Source of the DNA: Typhlomys cinereus
Taxonomy: Eukaryota; Chordata; Mammalia; Rodentia; Platacanthomyidae
DNA: 64,000 bases
Reading direction: 5' to 3'
NCBI GenBank assembly: GCA_023101885.1
Contig: JALPQD010000234.1
Location: forward strand, 806,001 to 870,000
Shown: positions 1-10,400 of the stretch, in pieces
How positions within the stretch are numbered: position 1 is the first letter of the stretch
Layout: every line of letters begins with the position of its first letter
Program-made: the position numbers and the translations under genes
Notes under the pieces: generated by a model
What the model was told of the DNA's origin: nothing
Databases searched by the model: none
What the model saw: only the letters and a program-made list of their open reading frames with translations

Positions 1-430
1 CTTTATTTGTATCCATGAGCGGCAACGCATGTGCTGGTGCCCGCGGATGCTGAGGGTGGACAGCTGGACAGATGTGCGAGGAAAGCCATCTTCCTCTGGG
101 GAGAAGCGTGAGCCCTGTCGCACTCTGCAAGAAGAGAACCCAGCAGCGAAGCTCCTGGGACCAGGAGCACCCGGCCAGAAGCTGCCATTATCCCCTGAGG
201 AGGCTTAGCAAAGCGAACAGGCAGAGACAGAACAAGGCACCATTTGCTCAGGAGTGAGTTGGCCTCTGCTGAGAAGCCTGGGTGTTTCTCCATGGCTATT
301 GAAAGAGAAAAGGCAAAAATGGAACAAAAGGGAAAAAAAACCTCGCAGTCTGTGGAGGCTCCACGCTGCTTTGAGAACCGCCAGCACATACTACGTAGAA
401 CATTCTACACATGATGAGAGGAACTTCCAA
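1..430. other. Unassigned unique sequence
   Basis: No repeat family or gene is recognised here. Short open frames exist on both strands, but they overlap each other and have no recognisable domain, splice context or codon signature. Confidence 0.4.
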
Positions 431-515
431 ATATTTATTAATCACCAGCATGTTCCTGGGCACTCAATGAGAAATAGATAAGGTGTATTACATAACCCCT
501 TAATCCTCATAAAGT
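431..515 (-). repeat. MIR-like SINE fragment
   Basis: The pattern ATTTATTAATCACCAGCATG, then CCTGGGCACT, then CCTTAATCCTCATAA follows the order of the reverse complement of the MIR core and 3' region (known consensus: TTTATTGAGC, then CAGGCACT, then TTTAATCCTCA). The copy is diverged and short, as expected of a mammal-wide fossil. Confidence 0.45.
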
Positions 516-555
516 TGAACACTGACTCTGAAAAAAATCAGCTGCGATGATAAAA

Positions 556-600
556 ACACACACACACACACACACACGCACACACACACACGCACACACG
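556..600. repeat. (CA)n microsatellite
   Basis: An imperfect CA run with scattered CG interruptions. The open frame across it encodes only alternating His/Thr and is not a gene. Confidence 0.95.
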
Positions 601-1254
601 GGCACAATCCATAAATTTCTTTTGATGATAGATCAGATGTTCCTTAGCCTAAAGATGAGCATGGTAAGATATGCTTATAATATAGCATGGTTTATGATAG
701 AACTCCGGAACAGCAAAAGACTTCCAAACGGTGCACCATTGGCTTGGAGTGTGATAGGAACCGAGAAAAAGAAGACCCCAAAGTGTGCTAAGTTATTGTA
801 GGACATGCTCTCCGATTGTAGAAGGGCAAGACTCAGACTGGTGAAATGTGGCATTTCCCCAAGGGCCATCCAGAATATTCTTTTAGGTCTTGTCTTGAGT
901 GACATCAATTTGACAGTTGGATGGTCATGATGGCCGTGGGTCTAACGTGGGAAGTGGCCGTGTCATGGATCAGGATTTGCACTTGTTTCTTTTTCATTTT
1001 TCTAGACAGCTGCCTGGGAGGCATTGTCGCAGTGGTCTGGTGGTTACTTGGAGTACACAGTATAGCTTAGGTAGAGCGAGAGGACAGATATTCATCTGTT
1101 GAATACAGTCATACATTTATGCTAGCTGCTCTTGCCTGATGAAATTAGCAATTATTGTCTGCAGAGGCAATGTTAACTTGAAAGGGAAAGAGGAAAATCA
1201 GCACTGAGGTGACTTATGAACAGGGTGAAACTTTCTCCCTTTTCCCTTGGATTC
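601..1254. other. Unassigned unique sequence
   Basis: Mixed-composition DNA between a CA repeat and a hAT-like element. No SINE head, LINE fragment or coding signal is recognised. Confidence 0.4.
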
Positions 1255-1660
1255 CATCTGTTATAGTTAAACACAGGTGACAACTTGACTGTTGAAGGTT
1301 TGAGCTCTGGGGATAGTTGCAGAGAGTTGATGGTTGAGTTAAGCCCAGAGCAAACCTGAAGGAGATTGTCTAGCTGATGGGGAAGACCCAGCCCATGGTA
1401 GGTGGGATTAGGCCCTGGATAAATCAGAGAGCTGGTTGAGAGAGTCGGTATCCTTCTGCATACTTGGTCAGACATGCTGGTCTGGCAAGTAAGGATTGTC
1501 CAGCCGTTATGCAGTGATGGTGTGGCCAGTTCCCTCGGCCCTGGTGTTGGTGCGTGCTCGCCTGTCAAGCTGGACTAAGAACTGTAACCAGTAATCGTTA
1601 AGGAAATAAACCCCTTGTTCCCTTAAGCTGTGTGATGGTCACTCATCAGCAGCCATGCAG
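1255..1660 (+). mobile_element. hAT-Charlie MITE, RCHARR1-like (copy 1)
   Basis: Begins with the GTTATAGTTA...GGTGACAACTTGACTG type of end and contains AAGCCCAGAGCAAACCTG, GGAAGACCCAGCCCATGG and GTGTGGCCAGTTCCCTCG in order. It ends near CTCATCAGCAGCCATGCAG. The same ordered blocks recur near 25.4, 47.9 and 50.75 kb, so it is an interspersed family. From memory it resembles rodent non-autonomous Charlie DNA transposons. No transposase is present. The open frames across it are incidental. Confidence 0.5.
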
Positions 1661-2424
1661 GCGACTGCAACACCTTCCCTGCCCAGCAATGCCCAGCGTC
1701 CGTACCTTTCCCCCCTGAGAATGCCCGGGGGCGGGCAACGCAAGGTGCCTTCCCACCCTGTCTTCTCCGGTAGACTTCCTTTCCCGGCAGGATGAGATCT
1801 TGGTGCCTTTTCCAAGTGTGGCTCGCTCATAAAGACTCAGCAGGACAAGCATTCCCTCCACCACACCTCACGCCATTCCTCCAGCGAAGCCCATCAGCGA
1901 CTTGAGTCTGTGACTCTCTCTCGGTGAGATCGTGTAGAGAACACAGGCTCTTTTTTGTTCCTGAAAATTCCACAGAGGTTTCATGAACTTGACTCGAAAG
2001 AAACATTTGGCTTGATTGAAATCGTTTGAAAAACAAGAAGCTAGAAAACTGAAAACAAGAAAACAAAATATTTTTCTGGTGCCAGGTTGCCTGGCCGAGC
2101 TGTGGAGTCCAGTATTCTGTCTGTGGATTCCTGCTTTGTCTTTTGTTGAACCAAAGCGGATTCTAGTGCAGCTAGCCAACTAAAATATCTGCTTGAATTT
2201 CTCCTGTTCTGTTTATCCCACTTCTCTTATATTCTTTCAGTCTTTAACAGATAGGAATGAAGGTTATTAATTTTAGAAGTAGGAATCTGGATGAATTCTT
2301 ATTTCATAATAATGACTAACAAATACTTTTTTCCATTAACTTTTAAATATTCCACACCGTCATTCTTACAGTCTGTCATTGTTCTAAAATGGATTAATCA
2401 GCTTGGTCTAGAAGCAGCTTGGAC
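1661..2424. other. Unassigned, AT-rich toward the right
   Basis: No gene or recognised repeat. From about 2190 the sequence is AT-rich and looks like ordinary intergenic DNA. Confidence 0.4.
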
Positions 2425-2660
2425 TAGAAGGAAAAGCATAGAGTTTAGGGTTAAGTAGGTTTGGACACAAATCCTGGCTGCTTCCTATTTGCAATATCGC
2501 CTCGGGAAACTTATTGGTCTGGGTCCGTTCCTCATGTTAGACAACGATGAATGATACCCATCTTGTAAGACAGTGGAGTATCAGATGAGATCATCTATAG
2601 GTGGAGAAACTGGTCATATTCCTGGCAGGCAATATGTGGAAGAGTCCATATTGGGTATTG
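2425..2660 (+). repeat. MIR SINE, diverged
   Basis: The order AGAGTTTAGGGTTAAGTAGG, AAATCCTGGCTGCTTCC, GAAACTTATTGG, then TCCTCATGTTAG matches the MIR tRNA-related head and core (known order: TTCGAATCCTGGCTCTGCC, AAGTTACTTAACC, TTTCCTCATCTGTAAAATGG). Strongly diverged. Confidence 0.5.
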
Positions 2661-3737
2661 TAAATATGTGTATGTGTAGAAATACATGTGTATGTGTAAG
2701 TCACTGTAACTATGCTGGCTCCCTGTGCTTGTCAGTCTCCCATTTGTGTGATCAGATTCTCCTGCTAAACTCACTTAAGGGAGAAAGGCTTCATTCTGGC
2801 TTGCAGATCCACAGGACAGAGGCAGCAGGCAGGAGAGGCAGGTGGAAGAAGCCCGGCCACCCCCTCCCATCACATCAGCAGCCAGGAGGCCCGAGAAATC
2901 AAGAAGTAGGAATGGCTATAAAACTCAGTGGCAAGACTCCACCTCCTAAAGGTTCCAAACCTCCCTGATATGGAGGCTAAGCCTTCAAATGCATATGGTG
3001 TGGGTGGGTGGGGTGGGGGGAATTTCACATTCAAGCCACGTTTCCTTGAGCTTATGGACATGTGCCTGTTATTTTAAGTGTATCCTACAATTTCTTTTGC
3101 GTCCTTTCATTTTCCCCAGAGAGGCCTCAAGCACAGGCCGCTCCTATTAATAAGGAGACATGTGTACAGGAGAACTTGACAGGATTTTTCTGGCAAGAAA
3201 ATGCAAAGGGCTTCATAAGATAATTTTTTAAAAAGTTTCTCCAGCTCTGGGTTCAAAGTTGGGCAAAAGAGCGATGATCTGTGAGCGTTGTACTAAGCAG
3301 TTGATGCTGCTGTTTATTTCCTGCTTCCGCTTCCATATCAGGGTTGAGGAGTTTCTGCAGGAAGAACCAGTGCAGTAGGGAAGTAGTGTTGTGCACACCC
3401 GTGTGTGCACACCTGCAGTGCACACCTGCAGTGCACAGCTGCGCATGAGCCCCAGGTACGTGTCAACCGCCAAGCATGTTTCCTTTTCCATTCCAAAGTT
3501 GCACAGTGAGGTTTTGTTGTCTTAGGGAAATGGTCCCTTTTTGAACCCCAGAGGTCACTGGGGTGCAATGAATCTCAAAGTGGAGTTTGATATGAAGTTA
3601 AGTAGAGAAGCCTAGACAATCTCTGAAGAAAAAAATCTGGTCCAAACAAATTCCTTTGGATCTCAGTTGCCTGACCAAGACCTGGGCTGTTAGAGGGCAG
3701 AATGATGTTGGTTTTCTTTTAAGTTTGTTTTTTATGT
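2661..3737. other. Unassigned sequence with a short CTGCAGTGCACAC duplication
   Basis: No gene is supported. Around 3406-3440 GTGCACACCTGCA is repeated in tandem. A GGGTGGGTGGGGTGGGG run lies at about 3003-3020. Confidence 0.4.
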
Positions 3738-4348
3738 GTATCTCTCTCCCTCTCCTTCTCTCTCTCTCCCTCCCTCTCCCTCTCTCCCTCTCTCCCCCTC
3801 TCCCTCTCTCTCCCTCTCTCTCCCCCTCTCCCTCCCTCTCTCTCTCCCTCTCTCTCTCCTTCTCTCTCTCCCTCTCTCTTCCTCTCTCCCTCTCTCTCCT
3901 CTCGCTTCCTCTCTTCCTCCTCTCTCCCTCTCCCTCTCCCGTCCCCTCTCTCTCCCTCTCTCCCCCTCTCTCCCTCTCTTCTCTCTCCATCATCCCTTCC
4001 TTCTCTCTCTCTCACTCTCCTCCTCTCTCTCTCCCTCCCTCTCTCTCCCCCCTCCCCTACTCTCTCCCTCTCTCCCCCTCTCTCCCTATCCCTATCCTCT
4101 CTCCCCTCTCTCTCCTCTCTCGTCCCCTCTCTTCCCTCTCTCTCTCCCTCCTCTCTCTCTCTCCACCTCCCTTATCCTTCTCTCTCCCCTCCCTCTCTCT
4201 TCTCCCCCCCTCCCTCTCCCTCTCCTCCCTCTCTCTCCCCCTCCTCTCTCTCTCTCCTCCCTCTCTCTCTCCTCCCTCCCTCTCTCTCTCTCTTCCCTCT
4301 CTCTCTTTCCCTCTCCCTCTCTCCTTCTGTCTCCCTCTCTCTCTCTCT
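3738..4348. repeat. 610-bp polypyrimidine (CT/CCT)n tract
   Basis: Almost pure C/T on the plus strand. It abuts the tail side of the minus-strand SINE at 4349-4574, so it is probably an expanded SINE tail. The long Ser/Leu/Pro frames on the plus strand and Arg/Glu/Gly frames on the minus strand are products of the low complexity and are not genes. Confidence 0.93.
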
Positions 4349-4574
4349 GGGGGTACTATATGTGACTGTGGAGGTCCAAAGATGACTTTGGGGCTCACCG
4401 TGGGTTGCGTCCTCCTCCTATTTGCTTTGTTCTGGAGGTTTCCCAGACTCCACCTTCCAGGACCAGAAGTACAAGCTACCATCATTTCTGCCTGACCTTT
4501 TTATGTGGAACCCAGGATTCGAACTCAAGACCTACTGCTTGCAAAGCAGAGATTTAACCCCTGAGATATCTTTC
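4349..4574 (-). mobile_element. GT-tailed B2-like SINE, older subfamily
   Basis: Read on the minus strand it has the tRNA-like head, CAAGCAGTAGGTCTTGAGTTCGAATCCTGG-type box B context (positions about 4515-4550), then the body with GGACCAGAAGTAC on the plus strand (about 4461) and the GGAGGTCC...GTGACTTTGGG block shared with copies at 15.0, 20.1, 49.3 and 52.0 kb. The head end is diverged. Confidence 0.75.
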
Positions 4575-4734
4575 TAATAGAGAATAACTATTTCTTAAAG
4601 TGCATTTAGTTCAGTTAAGGGGGAAAAACTGTTTAAAAAGAGGAAGTAGCAAATTTTACGTCATCCTGCCAGTGAATTATGGGGCAAATGAGACTTAGTG
4701 AAAGAAAAGTTTACTGTGTGATTTCTTGTTTCTT

Positions 4735-4752
4735 TTAAATATATATTTTATT

Positions 4753-4801
<49 letters not shown>

Positions 4802-4951
4802 ACATGCATCATGCAAGAATGACATATGGGTAGGTGTCAGAGGACAACTTTGAGAAGTCATTTCTCTCCATCGTGTGGACAACTGGGATTTGAATTCAGA
4901 TCACCAGTTGGGCAAACATGTGCCTTACCACCGAGCTATCTCACCAATCCT
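4735..4951 (-). mobile_element. B3-type SINE with (GT)n(GA)n tail
   Basis: On the plus strand the order is (GT)n(GA)n, GGTGTCAGAGGACAACTTTG, TCTCTCCATCGTGTGG, then CCTTACCACCGAGCTATCTC. This is the reverse complement of the B3/B2-superfamily layout from tail to tRNA-like head. Confidence 0.75.
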
Positions 4952-6330
4952 TCTATGAGTTTCCTTGTCTTTTTGTTTGCAATGGAAGCTCAAGGAAATA
5001 GAACTCAAGTTCTAACCTGAAATATTGACCATATTTGGAAAAAAAAGATGAGCAAATGAAGAAGAGATCAAGAGTAGGTAATTCGATATGCCAGGTGTCT
5101 TTGTGAGAAGGGACTTTGGGCCCCTAGGTTGGATGAGATGTAAGGCAACAGAGAAAACAGCATCGGCCAGGGGAGAGTTCTGGAACGTATTCCTTCTTGA
5201 AGCTGCCACAGGAACTGTCAATTTGATTTTAGAATTTTACCCTCCACTGCCTAGAGATGATGCCTTTCTCCCTTGTAAATGCCCAGCTTGCAGAGGGCGA
5301 ACATGACAGGCACAAACATTATCCGTGTTTGACTTTCATTTAGGAATAGTCAAGAGTTTAGGAGGCGAACATTCCAACAAACAGGTGTGACTTGGGCTTC
5401 ACCCCAACTCACCCCGGCAATTGCTAAACTGCCCTTGCCAAACACCTTGTGGAAGGAACACAGAGAACTAATTCTACCTCTATCCCTGGGCCAGACTTAC
5501 TTCTCGTGGTGCTAATAGACTAGTGTAAGTTACAATGGAACAGCGCTTTTCTGGGGTGGGCAGGGGAAGACCCCTTCTTCTGCACTCCTAGCCTCCAAGG
5601 ATTTGAAAGTACTCTTCAAGGTAATGAAGAGATTCCAACCTGATACTGTGATTCCTTCCCCCCTCTTACATTCTTAGGATTTCTTCCCCGAGGTCATAAG
5701 GAAAAGTCTGTATCTTCAGAGCAAATGGAGATACAGAGTGGGCAATTATCCTGTTAATTTTAAGGGTATAATTCCAGGCCCCAAGGTGGATACTTTTCAT
5801 TGGAATTATCCAGTTTGGGTGAGCAAAGAAAGCCGAAAGCCAAAGCAAACATGAGTGAAACAGACTTCTACTGAGTCCAAATCTGTGGCTTCTGCCCTTT
5901 AGGGAAGTGGCCTGACTTGGTTGTTTCGTTAAAGTGGGGGCTTCTCAGCACCTTTCCTCAACAAGCACCATGTAAACCGTGCCGTGGGGACAGGGCGTGA
6001 TTAAGAACAGTTGTGACTCATCATTAAATACAGAAACCATTATAAGTGGGTTAATTTAGGAAATATACTGTGATGCCCGAATTGCCCCTCGAGAACCAGA
6101 CGAACATTAGGAGCTACTTGTGCAAAAAAGTCCAGAGTTGATTTCGCTGCATAAGAAAGGTGGTTTACTATTCAGACCCCTTTACTCCCAGGCTCCATTA
6201 AACAAGTGGAACATCTCCCATCCGGTCAGGCTGGGTGACAATTTATCTCCATCATATGCATCTTGTCTCAAGCTCTTTATGTGAGTTTCTGCAGGTGACC
6301 TCAACAGGATCCCCTGAGAATAGGGTCCTC
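4952..6330. other. Unassigned unique sequence
   Basis: About 1.4 kb without a recognisable repeat or gene. The short open frames have no domain that I can recognise. Confidence 0.4.
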
Positions 6331-6475
6331 GCCTGACATGGGGATTCACACCTGTAACCGCAGCCCAGAGGAGGCAGAGAGAAGGATTAGGAGTTCAAGG
6401 CCATCCTTACTGTCTAGCAACCTCCAGTCCACCTGGGTGAGGAGAGACCCTGTTTCAGAGTAAATGACAAAGGGA
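6331..6475 (+). mobile_element. B1-like SINE (7SL-derived)
   Basis: GCCTGACATGGGGATTCACA, then GAGGCAGAGAGAAGGATTAG, GAGTTCAAGGCCATCC and GAGACCCTGTTTCAGAGT follow the B1 order (known: GGCATGGTGGCGCACGCC, GAGGCAGAGGCAGG, GAGTTCGAGGCCAGCC, AACCCTGTCTC). Diverged, so old. Confidence 0.7.
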
Positions 6476-7747
6476 CAGACAGACAGATGAACAAGAGTGA
6501 CCCTAAAGGTCCCACTGGGCCTTTGAACATGTCCTTGTAAGCAGTTTCTTTAACCCTAGTAGCAGAAAGAGCAGCTGACACCAGAGAGGAGTGGGGGGGA
6601 GAAGGGGGTAGTCGTATAATAAAAAGCTTTCAACATATCTTTTGTTAGGTAACGTTACCTCTGGCATGTCTATCAGTAATACTGTCGGAGGCTGTAATTG
6701 GAAAGATGTATTAATTATTATCAGTCACCTCCAGCTTTCTAGCAGTCGGCAGAGTGACACCTTCATAAAACGATGACATAGATGTTGTCTGATGTGCAGG
6801 AAGCTGCCGAGATGCATTTTTTCCCCAGAAGGTTGAGATACATGGGATTAATTTCCTTTTTTTTTTTTTTTTCACTGTTCTTGAGTTCAAGGAAAGACAG
6901 TGCGCTGGAAATCAAAATGTCCAGCATGCTGTTCTGTCTTTTCCTCATTTCAGTCTCACTGAGAAAAACGACCAGCAGTACTCTGTGTCTTGGGAGCCCC
7001 AGGGTCTAAGGTGGGAGCAAGGATGGAGGCTGGGGTCTGCAGTCAGCTGGGTCCTACCCACCTCGCTTTAGCACGTATGTACAGACCATTAAGGCAGCTC
7101 CCAGACATCATCCCCTCCCTTACAAGCTGCAATTTTGTAGAGACAGGTAGTGGGCAGTTATGCATAAGTAATAGTTTTGCCACAAATTGGGCAAAACTAT
7201 TGATATATGCAGAATAAAGTTATTTCCAACTTCATTCTTTCCCAAACGACGGGATAGCCCTTGGAATGATCCGGATCTCTCGAGCCCTCTGTCGTCAGGC
7301 AGGGTCCACTTGAGGAAAGTGAGAGTCTAAATCATCTTTGCAAAGCAGCCCGAACAGCATGGTGGTGTGGAAAGTGAGAGCCAGAAAGGGTTTCAACAAG
7401 GCTGATAGAAATCCCAGGAAGGCCGTGGGCAGGAAAAGGCTACAGGGAGGTGTCTTAAGAAATCCTTACAGATACTCACCAAACCTTTCTCATTTGCTTA
7501 TGTGTGGAATTTTCTGGAGCTCATTATGTTGCTGATGCTCCTGACAACATTCCATTGTTGAAAAGTCAGGTAAGTCTTGGGAGAACAGTGCTCACTTTTA
7601 TCTCATGAAACAAGAAGGGGAGAAATCCTCCAAATGGAGAAGTAACTCATGGTGGGCTGTCACCAAGTCTTCATCCCAAGAATGCGTCCTTGGAGAGATA
7701 CTTCTGGTTTCCCAGTAGCAACACTGGGTTGCTAAAATGACTTCAAT
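6476..7747. other. Unassigned sequence with a poly-T run at about 6857-6872
   Basis: No gene or well-supported repeat. The poly-T run may be the tail of an unrecognised minus-strand retrocopy. Confidence 0.35.
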
Positions 7748-7950
7748 GGCTGGGGACATAACTCAGTTGGTCTCGAGTCTGCCTAGCGTGAAGTGCGGGT
7801 TTTCTCTCCCACACCACGTGCACCGGGGGTGGAGGTGAATACTGCCGTCCCTGCGCTTGAAAGGTGGCATAAGGTGAATCTGAAGTTCATGGTCATCCTC
7901 AACTACTTAGAGCTATCCTGGGCTACCTGAGAGCTGCTCAGAAAAAATTA
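7748..7950 (+). mobile_element. B4-type SINE (ID head fused to B1-like part)
   Basis: Starts GGCTGGGGACATAACTCAGT, an ID/tRNA-Ala-like head with an A-box, then CTGCCTAGCGTGAAG. After a linker comes a B1-like part with GAAGTTCATGGTCATCCTCAA and GCTATCCTGGGCTACCTGAG. This dimeric layout defines B4. Confidence 0.75.
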
Positions 7951-8040
7951 CTTTAGGTTCATAATAAGACTATTATATAAACAAAATTCAAGCTTTAATA
8001 TTCCAGCCTCTTTTGAGTTGTTTTTCAAAATCATACTTTC

Positions 8041-8135
8041 AAAATCACATTTTCTTTTTTTTATACTTTTTAAAAATGTATTTATTTATTTATTTATTCA
8101 ATTGTGCGTGTGTGTGTATGTATGTGCGTATGTGT

Positions 8136-8180
<45 letters not shown>

Positions 8181-8404
8181 ACCACGGGCGAATTCGGGAA
8201 CCACCATGGACACCTCCACCTCCTCCTTGTTTACTCTGCCTCGGGATTCACAGGCTCCACTCTACCAGGACCAGAAATGCAGGCCGCCCCCGGTTCTGCC
8301 CAGAGTCTGTACGTGGGGTCTAGGATCCGAACTCAGGACCTTCTGCCTGTAAGGCAGAGGCTTAACCCCTGAGCCACCTCTTCAGCCCCCAAAAATCACA
8401 TTTT
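8041..8404 (-). mobile_element. GT-tailed B2-like SINE, young subfamily (copy Y1)
   Basis: The element (8054-8391) is flanked by a perfect 13-bp target-site duplication, AAAATCACATTTT, at 8041-8053 and 8392-8404. On the minus strand it runs from a GGGGGCTGAAGAGGTGGCTC head through box B (GAGTTCGGATCC), a body, (CA)n, and a CAATTGAATAAATAAATAAA tail. Nearly identical to copies at 56.4, 59.9 and 61.4 kb. The open frames across it only reflect its sequence and are not genes. Confidence 0.92.
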
Positions 8405-8714
8405 ATTTTGAAGACGCAAATATTGGAAATTCAGGGGCTCCTTGTGTGTTCTCAGTGATAAGACCACAGGGGATTTTTCCTTCCTAAGGATTCTTCTGGA
8501 ATGCTGGTCTCATTTTGACCAGTAGCTTTGGAAATGATTTTTTTTCTCCTTGTTCACCTACAGACAAAGTATTTTAATACTAAAAGTTGCCATTCCTCTC
8601 AAAGAAAGAAAAGTTTAAAAATTGTTTAAGCATTTGGTTAGTGGAAAAATTTCAGTATTATAGTCATGGAATTTTCTAGTGAGATTTGTTCAGGATCTTT
8701 AAAAGTATTCATGC
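8405..8714. other. Unassigned AT-rich sequence
   Basis: Nothing recognised between the young SINE and an ID element. Confidence 0.4.
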
Positions 8715-8783
8715 AGGCTGGGGTGTGAGTCTGTGGTAGAACATGCTGGTACCCTAGGGTCGATCCTCAGCCTTGAGGAACAA
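8715..8783 (+). mobile_element. ID-like SINE
   Basis: GGCTGGGGTGTGAGTCTGTG, then GTAGAACATGCTGG, then AGGGTCGATCCTCAGC is a diverged match to the ID head (known order: GGTTGGGGATTTAGCTCAGT, GTAGAGCGCTTGCC, GGGTTCGGTCCCCAGC). Confidence 0.65.
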
Positions 8784-9204
8784 AGAAGAAATTAGAATTA
8801 ATTTCCTGCAGTCTTTCAATCTTTCATGTCTTCCAACGGGCTTCAAAAAGTAATTTTGTTCTTCAAAACTTCAGAACACTGGATCTCATAACTCTTATTT
8901 AAATCTTCACTATAAAACTCAAGGAATTGAAAAATTAAGTTGTTTAAGCTGTGTTTTAAAAACTCATTTTCCCAGATGAATACCTTGTCTTTACCATAAT
9001 ACCCTACTTTTTCGGACTAATTGCTGCCAGCGTGCAGTTTGCCTTCGAGTATGTAATACAGTCTGATAATTTCAGACCAGTCACAGGGGTGCCTATGTCT
9101 TTGACCCTCTCTATCACACCATGGACAGACTATCTCTTTAAATCACTCTGTGACAGTTCAGAGAGACAAAGGGGAGTATAGAACACAGGAAAGGAAAACA
9201 GATG

Positions 9205-9400
9205 TGTAGGTTTGAAAAACTGGTTGAGAAATACTGGGCCGTTCATGTTAGGTAAATTACTTAACGTCCCTCTTCCTTCGCTTCATCTCCTATAAAAATG
9301 CAGATAATGACAGGACCAGTCTTCATCCTGTGAGGACTGAGCAAGATATTATAAGGAATATGCATTGTAGATAATAAGTTCTCATTAACCGTAAGATATT
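9205..9400 (+). repeat. MIR SINE, diverged
   Basis: TAGGTAAATTACTTAACGTC, TTCATCTCCTATAAAAATGC, GATAATGACAGGACC and GTGAGGACTGAGCAAG follow the MIR order ACTTAACCTC, CATCTGTAAAATGGGGATAATA, TGTGAGGATTAAATGAG. Confidence 0.65.
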
Positions 9401-9834
9401 AGGAAAGTCTTTTTGTCACTAAAAACACGCCAGGTCCTGTTCTTAAATAGAAATATGTCAAAGATATAATATTTTATAATTTTACTTTCCCAGGGGGGCC
9501 ATTTTCAAACAGCCATCATTCATTAATTATGTAAAGTGAGTTATTCTTCATTCTGATGTTAATGTTTTTGCATCATATCATAATTCACCCCATCACACGC
9601 ACAAAAATGGATGAGTGGAATTGGACCAAGAGCTCTCTGAGGAAATACACACAGGTGTGTTTCTGTGTTCTTAGTTGCAGATTCTAAATTCAGATTGCTT
9701 AGTTAGCACTTCCTGACCCAAAATAGAGGAAGGAGGACTCCTGAGATTATCTTGGCTCCAGAGTGTGATAAGTCATTCTGCTGCCAGAGCGGACGGTGAT
9801 GTGTCCCTGGACCAGATTCAAATGTAATAGACTG

Positions 9835-9895
9835 TATGTGTATATGTGTGTGCATGCGTGCGTGAGTGCATGCGTGCACACACGTACATGTGTGT

Positions 9896-9937
<42 letters not shown>

Positions 9938-9950
9938 CAGAGAGAGAGAG
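9835..9950. repeat. Compound (GT)n/(TGCG)n/(GA)n microsatellite
   Basis: Alternating TG with TGCATGCG interruptions, then GA. Possibly the tail of a degraded SINE, but no head is recognised beside it. Confidence 0.9.
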
Positions 9951-10077
9951 ATTTCATCCCTTGGGCCTTGATTTCCTGCATACTTGACTCGCGTAATAAT
10001 AATGCATCAGGACATGAATTAAGCCATACATGTAAAGATGGTCAAAACCCTATTGGGCAATAATAAACCCTTAACTG

Positions 10078-10400
10078 CTGTGGTTTGCATGTAAATTTCC
10101 CTCCACAGGCTCAGGTGTGTGAATCCTTGGCTGATATTCACGGCTGGGAATATTGTGACATTTCGAAGACCTCCAGCCTTGTGGGAGTTAGGCGGGTCAC
10201 AGTGGGTGGGCCTTGAGGTTTGGTAGCCCCACCCTGCTTCCTCTTGCTTCCTCTCTGCCTTCCTATGGCCGTGGCCACGTGAAGTGGGCTTTTGCCTCTG
10301 CTATATGATTCCTGGAGAGACATACAATACCGCTTTCTCCCTTTCTGCCTGGGTCTGAATATTCTCTCACAGCTAAAGAAGGATGACTTCAGCATCAACT
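10078..10400 (+). mobile_element. URR1-like hAT MITE (copy A)
   Basis: Starts CTGTGGTTTGCATGTAA and contains GTGTGTGAATCCTTGGC, GTGGGTGGGCCTTGAGGTTT and CTTGCTTCCTCTCTGCC, the layout of the rodent URR1/Charlie non-autonomous family (known order: GTGGTTTGAATG, TGTTTGAA..CTTGG, GGTGGGCTTTGAGG, CTCTCTGCTTCC). No coding capacity. Confidence 0.55.

Noticed and set aside
3656..4495. 279-codon Ser/Leu/Pro frame and matching Arg/Glu frames
   Set aside because: Product of the CT tract; the flanks are unrelated DNA and a SINE.
8041..8404. tRNA gene from the A- and B-box sequences in SINE heads
   Set aside because: The boxes belong to SINEs with tails and target-site duplications; no cloverleaf with an intact anticodon arm is supported.
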